Counted from the first letter of the stretch, positions 1 through 8,216 are shown. The stretch is 64,000 nucleotides of DNA from Microtetraspora malaysiensis (GCF_001528665.1 NZ_BBYJ01000006.1:1-64000), one strand, 5' to 3'. Notes: generated by a model from the letters alone, not told the origin. Program-made: numbers and translations.

Positions 1-168
1 CAATCCCAGATCGACGAAGGCACCCGACCAGGCACAACCAGCGATGAATCGGCGGAGCTGAAGCGGCTGCGGCGGGAGAACGCCGAGCTGCGCCGGGCGA
101 ATGAGATCCTGAAGGCCGCCTCGGCTTTCTTCGCGGCCGAGCTCGACCGGCCACACACGCACTCGTGA
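1..168 (+). CDS. IS3-family transposase OrfA, C-terminal part
   Basis: This is the C-terminal 55 residues of the small DNA-binding OrfA protein; the helix-turn-helix part lies outside the window. What is visible is a leucine-zipper-like helix with repeated Leu-Arg-Arg and Glu-Asn-Ala-Glu-Leu spacing. It is followed by the typical [14 protein letters not shown] ending of OrfA proteins. The stop TGA at 166-168 overlaps the GTG start of orfB at 165-167. This matches the frame relationship by which IS3 elements make the OrfAB fusion by ribosomal frameshifting. Confidence 0.75.
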   Translation, partial: QSQIDEGTRPGTTSDESAELKRLRRENAELRRANEILKAASAFFAAELDRPHTHS

Positions 169-1085
169 CCTTCATCGACGAACACCGTGAGCTGTTCGGT
201 GTCGAGCCGATCTGTCGTGTGCTGAGCGAGCACGGCCTGTCGATCTCTCCCAGCACCTACTACGCCGCCAAGACCCGGCCACCCTCGGCACGGACGATCC
301 GCGATGCCGAGCTGGACGAGCACATCCAGCGGATCCACACCGCCAACTACGGCGTCTACGGCGTCCGCAAGGTCTGGCGGCAACTGCTGCGCGAGGGCCA
401 CCAGGTGGCCCGGTGCACCGTCGAGCGGCGGATGCGTGCCCTGGGCCTGCAAGGGGCCCGCCGCGGCAAGAAGATCCGCACCACCACCTCCGACCCTGAA
501 CATCAGCGGGCCACCGACCTGGTGAAACGGGACTTCACCGCATCCGGGCCCAATGCCGTGTGGGTCGCGGACTCCACCTACGTTCCCGCCTGGTGCGGCA
601 TCGTCTACGTCGCCTTCGTCGTGGACGTGTACTCCCGGGCGATCGTCGGCTGGTCAGCCTCGATGTCCAAGCGCGCCGGCCTGGTGCTGGATGCGTTGGA
701 CATGGCGTTGTGGCGGCGCGACCGCTCCGGACGCCCCGCCGGTCCCGGCCTCATCCATCACTCGGATGCCGGCAGTCAATACACCTGTTTCCGCTTCACC
801 ACCCACCTGATGACCGCCGGTATCGACGCCTCGATCGGCACGGTGGGCGATGCGCTGGACAACGCGCTGATGGAATCACAGATCGGCCTGTACAAGACTG
901 AACTGATCAAACCTCGCGGGCCGTGGCGCAGCCTGGCCGAGGTGGAACTCGCCACCGCGGAATGGGTCGAGTGATTCAACACGACCCGCCTGCACTCGGC
1001 TATCGGCAATGTTCCGCCGGAGGAGTACGAAGCCTTCTACTACGCTCAACACCAGTCCAGCGAACCCGTTGGAATCAACCCCTGA
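165..1085 (+). pseudogene. IS3-family transposase OrfB, interrupted by in-frame stop
   Basis: The DDE integrase that cuts and joins the IS ends. The HTH_21 region (about residues 1-60) is followed by the rve integrase core. The catalytic residues are visible: Asp in VWVADSTYV, Asp in HHSDAGSQYT and Glu in LMESQIGLYKTEL. The frame reads EWVE then TGA at 972-974, where the family has a Trp in the EWV-x-WFN motif. The same frame then continues with FNTTRLHSAIGNVPPEEYEA to a proper stop at 1083-1085. A single TGG-to-TGA change therefore removes the last 37 or so residues. The catalytic triad is intact, but the conserved C-terminal helix is lost unless the stop is read through. Confidence 0.8.
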
Positions 1086-1121
1086 GGTCTCCACCGAAGC
1101 CGGGGCGGTTCAGCCAAGCTG

Positions 1122-1568
1122 GTGGACGTGGGGAGTGTTTCGCCGCATAGGGTCCTGGCAGTCAAGCCGGATCGTCTCTGGCTGGCGGTTGTTGATGGAG
1201 CTTGGGCCGTCGAGTCGATCGAGGCCGGGACGGACGTCCCATTCGAGAGATCGAGGTTGTGGCTCTTGCCGCTGTTGGAGAAGCCGCGAGTTGAGGTGGA
1301 GAGCGAGGCCGGACCATTGCTTGGCCTGGATGATCCAGACCTCGCCGAGGCGCTGCGGATGGTTGTTCAGTGTGGCCTAATGCAGCGGTCGGACTACTGG
1401 CTCTCACGGACCCTGACATGGATGGTTCCGGACGAGATTGCGCTTTTCGCTGACCTACTCCGGGAGATCGCCCTCGGACAGCGAGGGTCCCAAGCTACTC
1501 AGCACGCTGCGAAACGGCTCTTGAAAGAGAGCGGGCTCTGGTTTCCTCACCGTCGCCAACCGTCATAG
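1122..1568 (+). CDS. hypothetical protein
   Basis: An open frame of 148 codons starting at GTG 1122, only ten bases after the inferred right end of the IS. The product is acidic and mostly helical in composition, with no signal peptide or membrane segment, and I do not recognise its family. Because the frame begins directly at the IS junction, the original 5' end may have been removed by the insertion. GTG 1122 would then be just the first available start. No convincing ribosome binding site lies in front of it. Confidence 0.4.
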   Translation: MDVGSVSPHRVLAVKPDRLWLAVVDGAWAVESIEAGTDVPFERSRLWLLPLLEKPRVEVESEAGPLLGLDDPDLAEALRMVVQCGLMQRSDYWLSRTLTWMVPDEIALFADLLREIALGQRGSQATQHAAKRLLKESGLWFPHRRQPS

Positions 1569-1706
1569 CTAGTTTGGGAGATTTCGGCTCATCATCGCTT
1601 GACCAGCTCCAGCGCTGGTCAGGAGCGGTTCGGGCATGTCCGCCCGTACCCACGACTCCCCGTGATTCCCCGGTGTGACTGGCACGGTTGTGGCACCGTA
1701 TGGATC

Positions 1707-2015
1707 ATGCAGGAGACCCGCTCATACCTGATCAGGCCCGAGGACGGACCGGAGTGGATTCCCATTCACGCGCGAGATCTTGCGCGCGTCCTTACCCCTG
1801 ATGGGTGGGAGGCTTCCCCTGTGGACGGCTGGGGCGACCATCGGATTCGGGTGCGAGACGTTGATATCTCCTTCTCCGCTGAGGACGTTGGCTGGCAGGT
1901 GTTCATTGAGGAGGATCTGCTCGCGAATATCGCCGATGACGTTGTAACCGTTGTAGCGCGGCAGATAGCGGCGTACTCCGGCCTATCAACAGTCTGGGTC
2001 TTGCTCAGCGAGTAG
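1707..2015 (+). CDS. hypothetical protein, 102 aa
   Basis: A small soluble protein. The frame is open further upstream, but ATG 1707 (MQETRSYLIRPEDGPEW) is preferred because residues before it look like untranslated composition. The product has alternating polar and aromatic residues (WEASPVDGWGDHRIRV, VGWQVFIEEDLL), suggesting a small alpha/beta fold. Its sequence suggests an immunity- or SMI-like size class, but no family motif is recognisable. It lies among other small unknown genes of the integrated-element region. Confidence 0.45.
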   Translation: MQETRSYLIRPEDGPEWIPIHARDLARVLTPDGWEASPVDGWGDHRIRVRDVDISFSAEDVGWQVFIEEDLLANIADDVVTVVARQIAAYSGLSTVWVLLSE

Positions 2016-2347
2016 GCGCAGTCCCGCATGGTCTCCCCTGCCTGATCTCCCGTCTGCCTCGACCCACCGCGAAGCGGCAGCGGGCCGGCGACGGAGGGGC
2101 AAGCCCGTCTTCGCGTGTACGTGAGCCGGTCGCGGTTCCTCGGTCATGGGACGCCAACGGTCATAGACGGGCTTGAGCCGTAGGAGCCGGTCTGCTGGGC
2201 TTGCCTGGGTCGTGGCGGGCGGGACGATCAGGCTTCCACCTCAGCCACCTACGGACTCCGGCTCACGCTCGGGCGATCATCCCGGAGCCGAGGCCCTCGC
2301 CGGAGGCGCTCTTTTGGTTGGAGGGATGGAATGAGAGAGTCTGCGAC
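2016..2347 (+). other. intergenic region with a widely spaced inverted repeat
   Basis: There is no supportable gene here. The only structure seen is an 11-bp perfect inverted repeat, CAAGCCCGTCT at 2100-2110 and AGACGGGCTTG at 2165-2175, separated by 54 bases. It could form a long stem-loop or be the ends of a tiny relic element. Confidence 0.4.
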
Positions 2348-2584
2348 ATGGATGTGTGGCGAGTTTGGTATCGGCTAGGGGCTGCGTTCTTCCTCGTCTT
2401 CAGTGGCTGGACCATGTCCGGTGCAACGTTCGGGCTTTCTGGGTTTCGTGGTCCGATGCCGGATGCGTGGCTGACGGGTATGTGGGTGCTTCTCTCGCTT
2501 GGGATCCTGTTCAAGCTGGTGGCAGGAGTTGCATATCTCATGCGGAAACAAGGCAGCCGTGATTCGAAGGATGTCGTCGGGTAA
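2348..2584 (+). CDS. small two-helix membrane protein
   Basis: A 78-residue protein starting at ATG 2348. Two hydrophobic stretches are visible, around residues 8-26 (LGAAFFLVFSGWTMSG) and 43-63 (MWVLLSLGILFKLVAGVAYL). A basic tail (RKQGSRDSK) suggests a cytoplasmic C terminus. The reading frame continues upstream without a better start. No family is recognised. Small membrane proteins of this kind are common cargo in actinomycete integrated elements, but that is context only. Confidence 0.45.
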   Translation: MDVWRVWYRLGAAFFLVFSGWTMSGATFGLSGFRGPMPDAWLTGMWVLLSLGILFKLVAGVAYLMRKQGSRDSKDVVG

Positions 2585-2801
2585 CGGGTCGAACGAATGC
2601 CTGAACGAACCGGTGGTGGGGCCCATGTGCTGTGCGACTCGATAGCTTGTGATCAGCTAGCCATGTTGCCGACGCGTCGCCGAGGTCGGCGAGTGCGATT
2701 AGGTACGGCGAGACGGTGTACGGCGGGCGGCCCAAGCTGCCGGCGGCCGGGACCGGCCCCCAGGCCGCATGCCCGGCCGCCGAGCGGGCGACGGGCCGCG
2801 A

Positions 2802-2820
2802 GGCGGCGCGGAGCGCCGCC
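2802..2820 (+). terminator. GC-rich hairpin, possible terminator
   Basis: GGCGGCGC-GGA-GCGCCGCC is a perfect 8-bp stem with a 3-base loop between the small membrane protein gene and the next gene. No T-run follows, so termination is only a possibility. Confidence 0.3.
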
Positions 2821-2882
2821 CTTGATCCCTATGAGTACAATTCGGCAGTACATTTGCTGCGGGCGACCGATCCATCGAAAAC

Positions 2883-3320
2883 GTGGAGACTGTGGCAAAC
2901 GAGGGAGCATCCCATGCTCATCGCATTGGGGCCGGTGCTCGGCTTGGCGTGATACTGGCCGTGGCGTCTTTGGTGAACTACCTTGCGTGGCTGGGGTGGG
3001 ACCAGGAAAAGGATGTCGAGCCGGACGGTAATCTTAGCGGCCCCTATCAGCCGTGGCAGGTGGCTGGGCTGGTAATCGTTCTGGGAATCCTCGCTGCCAT
3101 TGCCGGTTGGCGCGGTCACCCAAAGATAGGCACACTTAGCATCGCAGGTGTGATGTGGTTGTCCTGGACGGTCGATGCCGCTACGTCGGACAACAGCGGC
3201 CTATGGCCCATCGGCGCCTTGGCGTTGCTTCCCTCCGCCTACCTCGGGGTCGGTTTCGTTGCATTATTGGGCGCTTCAGCAAAACTGCTAGTCAAGAAGT
3301 TCCGCACGCCGGGTGATTAA
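2883..3320 (+). CDS. four-helix membrane protein, unknown family
   Basis: A 145-residue product from GTG 2883 (GTG 2892 is equally possible). Four hydrophobic segments are visible: about 21-38 (LGVILAVASLVNYLAWLG), 60-76 (VAGLVIVLGILAAIAGW), 84-99 and 111-132 (ALALLPSAYLGVGFVALLGA). It ends with a basic tail, KKFRTPGD. Its last 33 bases overlap the 3' end of the convergent XRE-TPR gene. I see no known domain. Its base composition is somewhat less GC-biased than the chromosomal genes further right, in keeping with acquired DNA. Confidence 0.5.
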   Translation: METVANEGASHAHRIGAGARLGVILAVASLVNYLAWLGWDQEKDVEPDGNLSGPYQPWQVAGLVIVLGILAAIAGWRGHPKIGTLSIAGVMWLSWTVDAATSDNSGLWPIGALALLPSAYLGVGFVALLGASAKLLVKKFRTPGD

Positions 3321-4580
3321 GGTGCGCCGGGCGGTTACGTAGCGATCGTGGAACTCCTGGGCGATGGCTTCGCGGCGGTATTTCTGGCGTAGGACGCGGT
3401 CCAGGTCTCCGGCGCGGTTGACGAGGTCGGTGAGGGATCGGCGTTCGATGTCGAACGCGGCCACGCCCTGTTCGACAGCGGCGTCGAGGTTGCCGCGTCG
3501 GGCGTGGACGATACCGAGGTCTATGTGCGCGTCGGCGACCCGCATCGGGGCGTTCGAGGTCCCGTCTGGGCGGGTGTGCATCTGGATCGTCTCAAGCGCG
3601 TGTTCTTCGGCGCGGTCGTCATCGCCGAGCCAGGTGTAACAGGTGGCGGCGTAGAAGACCCACTTGGCGTGGTCGAACACGAAGTGATGGTCCGGGTTCT
3701 CCGGGATGGGGAGCTTGGCGAGCGCGTCGGCTCCGAGTGAGAGTGCCTTGTCGGCTTCTCGGCGGTCGCCGATGCGGGCCAATCCGCGGGCCTCTTGCAA
3801 GGTGAGCTGAACCATGGCGCTGGATTGGCCGGCGGCGGCCTGGCCCATGCGGGCGGCGGTGACCACATCTTCGTAGCGGCCTTCGACCAGGGCGAACCAC
3901 GCGGACATCTCGTGTGCCCATCCCATGAGTTCGCCGTGTCCGACCTGGCGGCCCATCTCGAACGCGGCCTGTCGGGCGGTCTCGGCCTCTTCGCGCTCGC
4001 CCAGGTCGTAATGCACACAGCCCAGTAGCGCGGTGAGCCATCCCGTGATGACCAAGAGTTCGCGGTGCTGGTCGAGTGTGATCCGGCCTGATAAGAGCCG
4101 GGTCACCTGGGCCAAGCGCTTTTGCGTACGGTCGCGCAAGGTGGCGGCGGGGACGACGGGGTAGGCGCGGCAGAGCAGATCGACGGCCTCGGCCAGAGCC
4201 TCCAACGTCCCGTTCCCGACATCGGACGCTTGGAGCTGCTGGGCGAGTTCCATCGTGCCGTACAGCTCGGCCTCGGCCCGTAGTGCGTCCACGGGCATGA
4301 TCTGTGCCTCGATCAGGCGGCTGCCCGCGCTGCGCCGGTTCGGGGAGAAGCCGAGATCTTCCGGCTCCAAGCCGGTGGCCTGGGTGAGAGCGAGCCGGAA
4401 CGGGGTGCGGGGCCAGGAGACCTCTCCGGCTTCCCATCTCCTGATGCGTTCCTCGTCGACGGCGAGTCGTTCGGCGATGCCCACGCGTGTCTGGTTGATC
4501 CGGTCGGCCATCTCGGCGCGGGTGAGCTGGTGGGAGTTGCGCCAGGCGCGGAGTTGGACGTTCGGGATGCTGTCGGGCAT
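3288..4580 (-). CDS. XRE-family regulator with TPR sensor domain
   Basis: A predicted transcriptional regulator of 430 residues. Residues 8-70 form an XRE-type helix-turn-helix (AWRNSHQLTRAEMADRIN ... AVDEERIRRWEAGEVSW). The rest is helical with several tetratricopeptide-like pairs, for example YDLGEREEAETARQAAFE, WLGDDDRAEEHALETI and HARRGNLDAAVEQGVAAF. This N-HTH/C-TPR design is common in actinobacteria, where the TPR part is thought to bind a peptide or partner protein. Start ATG 4580 lies opposite the 4723 gene, giving a divergent promoter region of about 140 bases. The target is unknown; the adjacent small genes are the obvious candidates. Confidence 0.75.
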   Translation of the reverse strand: MPDSIPNVQLRAWRNSHQLTRAEMADRINQTRVGIAERLAVDEERIRRWEAGEVSWPRTPFRLALTQATGLEPEDLGFSPNRRSAGSRLIEAQIMPVDALRAEAELYGTMELAQQLQASDVGNGTLEALAEAVDLLCRAYPVVPAATLRDRTQKRLAQVTRLLSGRITLDQHRELLVITGWLTALLGCVHYDLGEREEAETARQAAFEMGRQVGHGELMGWAHEMSAWFALVEGRYEDVVTAARMGQAAAGQSSAMVQLTLQEARGLARIGDRREADKALSLGADALAKLPIPENPDHHFVFDHAKWVFYAATCYTWLGDDDRAEEHALETIQMHTRPDGTSNAPMRVADAHIDLGIVHARRGNLDAAVEQGVAAFDIERRSLTDLVNRAGDLDRVLRQKYRREAIAQEFHDRYVTARRTLITRRAELLD

Positions 4581-4722
4581 CTCGGGCTTCTCCCGTTGGG
4601 GGGCCTTAAGAGGGGGGTATCAGGGGGATCTTCGGGGGTCCTGTCGCGCTCGCATTGCCGGTGGACTTGCCATCAAGCAACCACGGTACGTCAAGCGGCC
4701 TCCCAGACAGAGGGAACGCCGG

Positions 4723-4950
4723 ATGAACGAGGAGCTGGCGACGGTGACCCGGCCAGACGAGAACAGCGAGGCACGGCCCTGTCCTTCGTGTCGGGGACGT
4801 GGCAGCAAGGAACGCCACGCGCGCCGGGCGCTCCTCATCGGCGATCACGAATCGGGTGGGGAGCGGGTGCGTCTCGACTGCCTCGGAAGCGGCCGGGCCG
4901 AAGGGAACGGAACACGAACCCCATTGATGTCATGGCAGTGGCCTACATGA
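4723..4950 (+). CDS. small CxxC zinc-ribbon-like protein
   Basis: A 75-residue protein from ATG 4723. It contains a CPSCRGRG motif resembling one half of a DnaJ-type zinc knuckle, and a single later Cys in RLDCLGSGRAEG, which looks like a decayed second knuckle. Such short knuckle proteins occur beside XRE regulators in actinobacterial elements. Its stop codon overlaps the next start in an ATGA junction at 4947-4950, so the two are probably translationally coupled. Function is unknown. Confidence 0.5.
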   Translation: MNEELATVTRPDENSEARPCPSCRGRGSKERHARRALLIGDHESGGERVRLDCLGSGRAEGNGTRTPLMSWQWPT

Positions 4951-5198
4951 ACCGCACAGACGAGGAGCGCAAACTCCTCCGGCTCCGCCACGAGTTGACC
5001 CAGCTCAGCATTCACACCGAGTTGCGGGACAACAACACCGCGCTCCTGGTCCACCGTCCCGGCGGGCGGGGGATGCCGCTGTGGGTGTTCGTCGGGTACG
5101 GCGGCGCGTACTTCTCCTGGCAGTACGCCGAGAAGCGGCACCCGGTGAACGACGCCGAAGGGGCGGCGAAGGTGCTGGCGGAGTACGTCAGCCGGTAG
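4947..5198 (+). CDS. hypothetical protein, 83 aa, coupled to upstream gene
   Basis: Start ATG 4947 was chosen because it forms an ATGA overlap with the preceding stop; ATG 4932 is also in frame. The product begins with a charged helix (RTDEERKLLRLRHELTQL). It continues with a small beta-rich part (LWVFVGYGGAYFSWQYAEK) and a closing helix (AEGAAKVLAEYVSR). I do not recognise an assigned function. The pairing with the CxxC protein and the divergent XRE-TPR regulator suggests a small regulatory cassette (inference). Confidence 0.55.
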   Translation: MNRTDEERKLLRLRHELTQLSIHTELRDNNTALLVHRPGGRGMPLWVFVGYGGAYFSWQYAEKRHPVNDAEGAAKVLAEYVSR

Positions 5199-5456
5199 AG
5201 CTGGCGCGGCGAGATGACGGGAGTGCCCGGCCGGGGGTGGGCGGGCGTCGGTGGTGTCCATCGCCCCGGGTCTCGTCGCGCCTTCGGCAGGGTCACGGAC
5301 AACCACGCCCCCCGGTCCCCGTTCGTGGCCCTGCCGTTCCACCCCCGGTTCACCGCTCCCGGCCGGTACGTGTTGCCGGGTATGGGGTGACAGAAATCCG
5401 GAGCCGGGCTAGGCTCAAACTTGGTAAAACAACCTGTCGGCTGCTGGACGGTCGTG

Positions 5457-6188
5457 ATGTCTCTAGAGTCCGTGCCTCCGAAGTATGCGCAACTTGTGCA
5501 GACGCTTCAGCGGCGTATTGAAGCGGGAGACTACCCGCCGGGGACGCTGCTCCCCAGTGAGAACCAGTTGATCCAAGAGTTCGGCGTGTCCCGGCCGACT
5601 GTTGTTGCCGCGTTGCGGGTGCTGAGGGAACAGGGCTGGATCGAGTCGCAGCAGGGCAAGGGTCGTTTCGTGCGGGGCCGTCCCGCGCTCGCCCTGGCCG
5701 AACAGCCGCGCCCCGGCCATGCCTACCTGACCAACCCCGAAAGCGGCTCCGCTGGTGAGGTGCTGGAAGCGGGCGCGCTGGCCGTACCGAACCGGGTTGC
5801 CGCGCTGCTTGATCTGCCGGCCAAGAGCCGGGCGTTCCTGCGTCGCCGCCTCGTGGTCCGCGATGGTGAGCCGTCTGAGATCGTCTCGTTCTGGCTGCCC
5901 CTGGAGCTGTCGGAGGGGACGGATCTGACCAGCGCCGACGCGCTGCCCGACAGCATCCGGGATCATCTCCAGGCGCGTAAGGGCGTGCGGTTCGATCACA
6001 TCGTCGAGCAGATAACCGCGCGCATACCCTCGGCCGACGAGGCGAAGCGGCTCGGCATGCCGAAGAACACGCCGGTCCTGGACGTGTACGCGGCCGTGCG
6101 GGACGCTTCCGGGCATCCCTTTGTCGTGGTGAACGTGCTGCTTCCCGCCGACCGTCACGAGCTGGAAGACGCCTATCCGATTGGTTGA
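5457..6188 (+). CDS. GntR/HutC-family repressor, KorSA-like
   Basis: A 243-residue regulator starting at ATG 5457 (MSLESVPPKYAQLV). The N-terminal winged helix is clear: LQRRIEAGDYPPGTLLPSEN then FGVSRPTVVAALRVLREQGW. The C-terminal UTRA effector domain spans about residues 85-240. In AICEs such as pSAM2 a GntR protein of this type (KorSA) represses pra, the activator of excision and replication. A Pra-like gene lies 1.6 kb downstream here, supporting that role. An ACTTGG half-site at 5419-5424, just upstream of the start, matches the arms of an inverted repeat before the Pra-like gene and suggests autoregulation. The last 43 codons are duplicated at 6823-6954. Confidence 0.75.
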   Translation: MSLESVPPKYAQLVQTLQRRIEAGDYPPGTLLPSENQLIQEFGVSRPTVVAALRVLREQGWIESQQGKGRFVRGRPALALAEQPRPGHAYLTNPESGSAGEVLEAGALAVPNRVAALLDLPAKSRAFLRRRLVVRDGEPSEIVSFWLPLELSEGTDLTSADALPDSIRDHLQARKGVRFDHIVEQITARIPSADEAKRLGMPKNTPVLDVYAAVRDASGHPFVVVNVLLPADRHELEDAYPIG

Positions 6189-6206
6189 GCTACTGACCCG
6201 GTAGGG

Positions 6207-6794
6207 GTGATCGTGAAATCGTCGGCGGACGCGTACTGGGCTGAGGCGCGGTCATGGATGGTCGTGCGGCGAGTGTCTTTCGTCGTTCCCCTGGGTGTGA
6301 TGGGTGTCGTTGTGGCCGCGTTCTTCGCCTCCTCGGCGCCTGATATCGCCCGTAAATCATTTATGAATGCATGGGATTTCGTACTGGTTGCCGGGATGGG
6401 CGCCGTTTTCTCATGGTTCGTGATCATGATGGTGTTGACGTCGAATATCAGAGTGTCGGACAAGGGTGTCACGGTGACGAATCTGTTCGTGCGCCATCGC
6501 GTTCCGTGGAATGTGATCAGTTCGATCCGGCTGGATGACGGCCTGGCGATCCATCTGACCGACGGTCGGAAAGTGGGATCGATCCAGTTCGGTGGGTCGC
6601 TTGGCGGTGCGCTGCTTGGGTACCGGTCCCAGCGGAAGTATGTGGAGCGGTTCAATGGGGCGCTGGCCGAACCCAGCAGGATCGTATCCGCCGTCGGTGA
6701 ATATCAGATGCAGGTTCGCGTCCCTGCCGGGCCGCTGATCATGGCATTCGCCGTGTTCTTCGTCCTGTTCGGTTCCATGATGCTTGTCACGTGA
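6207..6794 (+). CDS. PH-domain-like membrane protein
   Basis: A 195-residue protein from GTG 6207, beginning 18 bases after the GntR gene. Two membrane helices lie near residues 25-45 (VSFVVPLGVMGVVVAAFF) and 58-78. A soluble beta-rich segment follows (NIRVSDKGVTVTNLFVRH then VPWNVISSIRLDDGLAIHL) resembling the bacterial PH-like (bPH2/DUF304) fold. A final helix lies near the end (PLIMAFAVFFVLFGSMM). Function is unknown; small bPH membrane proteins are frequent cargo genes in actinomycetes. Confidence 0.5.
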   Translation: MIVKSSADAYWAEARSWMVVRRVSFVVPLGVMGVVVAAFFASSAPDIARKSFMNAWDFVLVAGMGAVFSWFVIMMVLTSNIRVSDKGVTVTNLFVRHRVPWNVISSIRLDDGLAIHLTDGRKVGSIQFGGSLGGALLGYRSQRKYVERFNGALAEPSRIVSAVGEYQMQVRVPAGPLIMAFAVFFVLFGSMMLVT

Positions 6795-6802
6795 AGGCGT
6801 CG

Positions 6803-6954
6803 TTTGAGCGAAGCGGCTTGCCATGTCGAAGGGCGCCCCGGTCCTGGACGTCTATGCGGCCGTGCGTGACGCATCGGGGCATCCCCTCGTGGTGGTGAAC
6901 GTGCTGCTACCCGCCGACCGTCACGAGCTGGAAGACGCCTATCCACTCGGCTGA
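6803..6954 (+). pseudogene. duplicated C-terminal fragment of the GntR gene
   Basis: From ATG 6823 to TGA 6952-6954 the frame encodes a 43-residue tail nearly identical to the C terminus of the GntR protein at 6054-6188: APVLDVYAAVRDASGHP and LLPADRHELEDAYPLG. Similarity continues upstream to about 6803 (GAGCGAAGCGGCTTG against GAGGCGAAGCGGCTCG), but one base is missing there, shifting the frame. It is therefore the remnant of a second KorSA-like gene or a partial duplication, not a working gene. Confidence 0.8.
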
Positions 6955-7001
6955 CACTCGCGCCACAGTGCCAAGAATGGCGATCGCTATATGCGGAGAT
7001 G

Positions 7002-7505
7002 TCATGCGATTAAGTTATAGAATTCGATGGCAACTATCGCGGCGATAATTATTCCTATGTATGCATCAAGCGGACTGGGGCGCGTCCATGCCGAGGGCCA
7101 TTTCTTTGGAATCCCGCTCCGTCGCGTCGATGAGAGCAGCCATGCCACTCCACCTCGGAGGCTGTGTACAAGGCCGGTCGGAAACGCAATGTACGCAAAC
7201 GCGCCCAGTGTGGCGGCAATGCCTCTGACGATGTCAGAGTCGAGCTGATCGCCCGCGACGTATATCAGGAAGGCTATCGGGCCGCCGACGCTTAGCACGA
7301 AGAGCCATGCAAAGGCTCGCCATGCATGCGCCCAATATGCTTCGTGCTGGGACCATTCTTTCGGAGTCAACTCCTTGATAACCGTCTGTCTGGACTCGCT
7401 AGGGTCACTTGCTGACGCGATCAGTGAGAGCGGCCCGGCTAATATTCGGGCCAAAGCGGCGCTGGGATCCCAGAGATTCACGCATATCCGATCAATCGTG
7501 ATCAT
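7002..7505 (-). CDS. membrane protein of unknown function
   Basis: A 167-residue protein on the minus strand, start ATG 7505. A soluble N-terminal half contains ELTPKEWSQHEAYWAHAWR. Three hydrophobic segments follow (AFAWLFVLSVGGPIAFLIYV, VRGIAATLGAFAYIAFPTGL and IGIIIAAIVAIEFYNLIA). No family is recognised. Local composition is more AT-rich than the flanking genes, and it sits between the GntR fragment and the Pra-like gene inside the decayed element. It is therefore likely a cargo gene. Confidence 0.45.
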   Translation of the reverse strand: MITIDRICVNLWDPSAALARILAGPLSLIASASDPSESRQTVIKELTPKEWSQHEAYWAHAWRAFAWLFVLSVGGPIAFLIYVAGDQLDSDIVRGIAATLGAFAYIAFPTGLVHSLRGGVAWLLSSTRRSGIPKKWPSAWTRPSPLDAYIGIIIAAIVAIEFYNLIA

Positions 7506-7805
7506 TCATGTCGTCGATGGCACAGAACAACGGTATCCGCCGCCCCTGGGGCTCGACCAGGGCTTGATCGATTGAGCATGCTGATCAATCGCGCCGCTGC
7601 CGCTTTCCGTGCACGTCCACTTGGTGGAGTCGGAAAAGCCGATCGATGAGACGAGGCGGGATGGCGGCGACCTATCCCGGGAGCTACGGGCATCTCATCT
7701 TTACCGGCTCATCCCTCCCGGGCACTTGGCCTACCAAGTCTGCCGACCCACTCTCGAAGCAGTTGATAGGTTAAGTGCCCGCCAGTCGAGAGGGGGAGAT
7801 CTCAC
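7506..7805 (+). other. promoter region of the Pra-like gene
   Basis: No gene is supported in these 300 bases. They hold the start region of the divergent minus-strand gene, the inverted repeat at 7724-7739, and a purine-rich ribosome binding site (GAGAGGGGGAG) just before ATG 7806. Confidence 0.5.
7724..7739 (+). promoter_or_regulatory. candidate KorSA-type operator
   Basis: ACTTGG-CCTA-CCAAGT is a perfect 6-bp-arm inverted repeat 67 bases upstream of the Pra-like start. The same ACTTGG half-site occurs at 5419-5424 in front of the GntR gene. A GntR repressor controlling both its own gene and pra would account for this. Confidence 0.45.
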
Positions 7806-8216
7806 ATGGCTCTGCAAGGACCCATCCCGGTCACGTTCGACATGGTGTCCCCACACGGCTGCTACGTCGTCGGCGAGGTCGAGCCGGTCAAGGACTTCGA
7901 CGCCTCGACCAACGGCCGATTCGTCCAAGCACGGGACAAGCAGACGCGTGAGCCGGTCTGGCAGGTCGCGGTGATGGACGCCGACCCAACGCTCAAGCCC
8001 GCTCAGAAGACCGTGGCGGTCAAGATCCTGTCCGCCGTCCAGCCGGTTCCGCCGGCTGCTGTGGCGGGGGTGCCGTTCACGCCGGTCGAGTTCGACGGGG
8101 TCAGCGTCACGCCGTACGTGAACAGCAACAGCAACCGTCTCGCGTACTCCATCCGGGTCCGCGAGATGCGCCCCGTTCGTACCGGCAAGACCGGCGGCAA
8201 GGAGGCGGCGGCGTGA
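7806..8216 (+). CDS. Pra-like activator of AICE replication, integration and excision
   Basis: A 136-residue protein. It matches from memory the family annotated in actinomycete elements as plasmid replication, integration and excision activator, after Pra of pSAM2. Typical features are the opening MALQGPIPVTFDMVSPHGCY, the VGEVEPVKDFD segment, the KTVAVKIL...QPVPP segment, and the closing RLAYSIRVREMRP before a basic tail. A good ribosome binding site precedes ATG 7806. Its stop overlaps the ATG of the next gene (TGATG), indicating an operon. It marks this region as AICE-derived. Confidence 0.7.
   Translation: MALQGPIPVTFDMVSPHGCYVVGEVEPVKDFDASTNGRFVQARDKQTREPVWQVAVMDADPTLKPAQKTVAVKILSAVQPVPPAAVAGVPFTPVEFDGVSVTPYVNSNSNRLAYSIRVREMRPVRTGKTGGKEAAA

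Larger units (their letters stand above)
1..1112 (+). mobile_element. IS3-family insertion sequence, left end outside window
   Basis: The two overlapping frames orfA and orfB, with a DDE transposase in orfB, are the IS3 layout. The right end is placed at about 1112. There the top strand reads GCCGGGGCGGTTCA, which on the other strand is TGAACCGCCCCGGC, and IS3-family ends typically begin with TGA. The left inverted repeat is not in the window, so the pairing of ends cannot be confirmed. The transposase frame carries a stop codon (see orfB), so the copy is probably immobile on its own. Confidence 0.75.
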
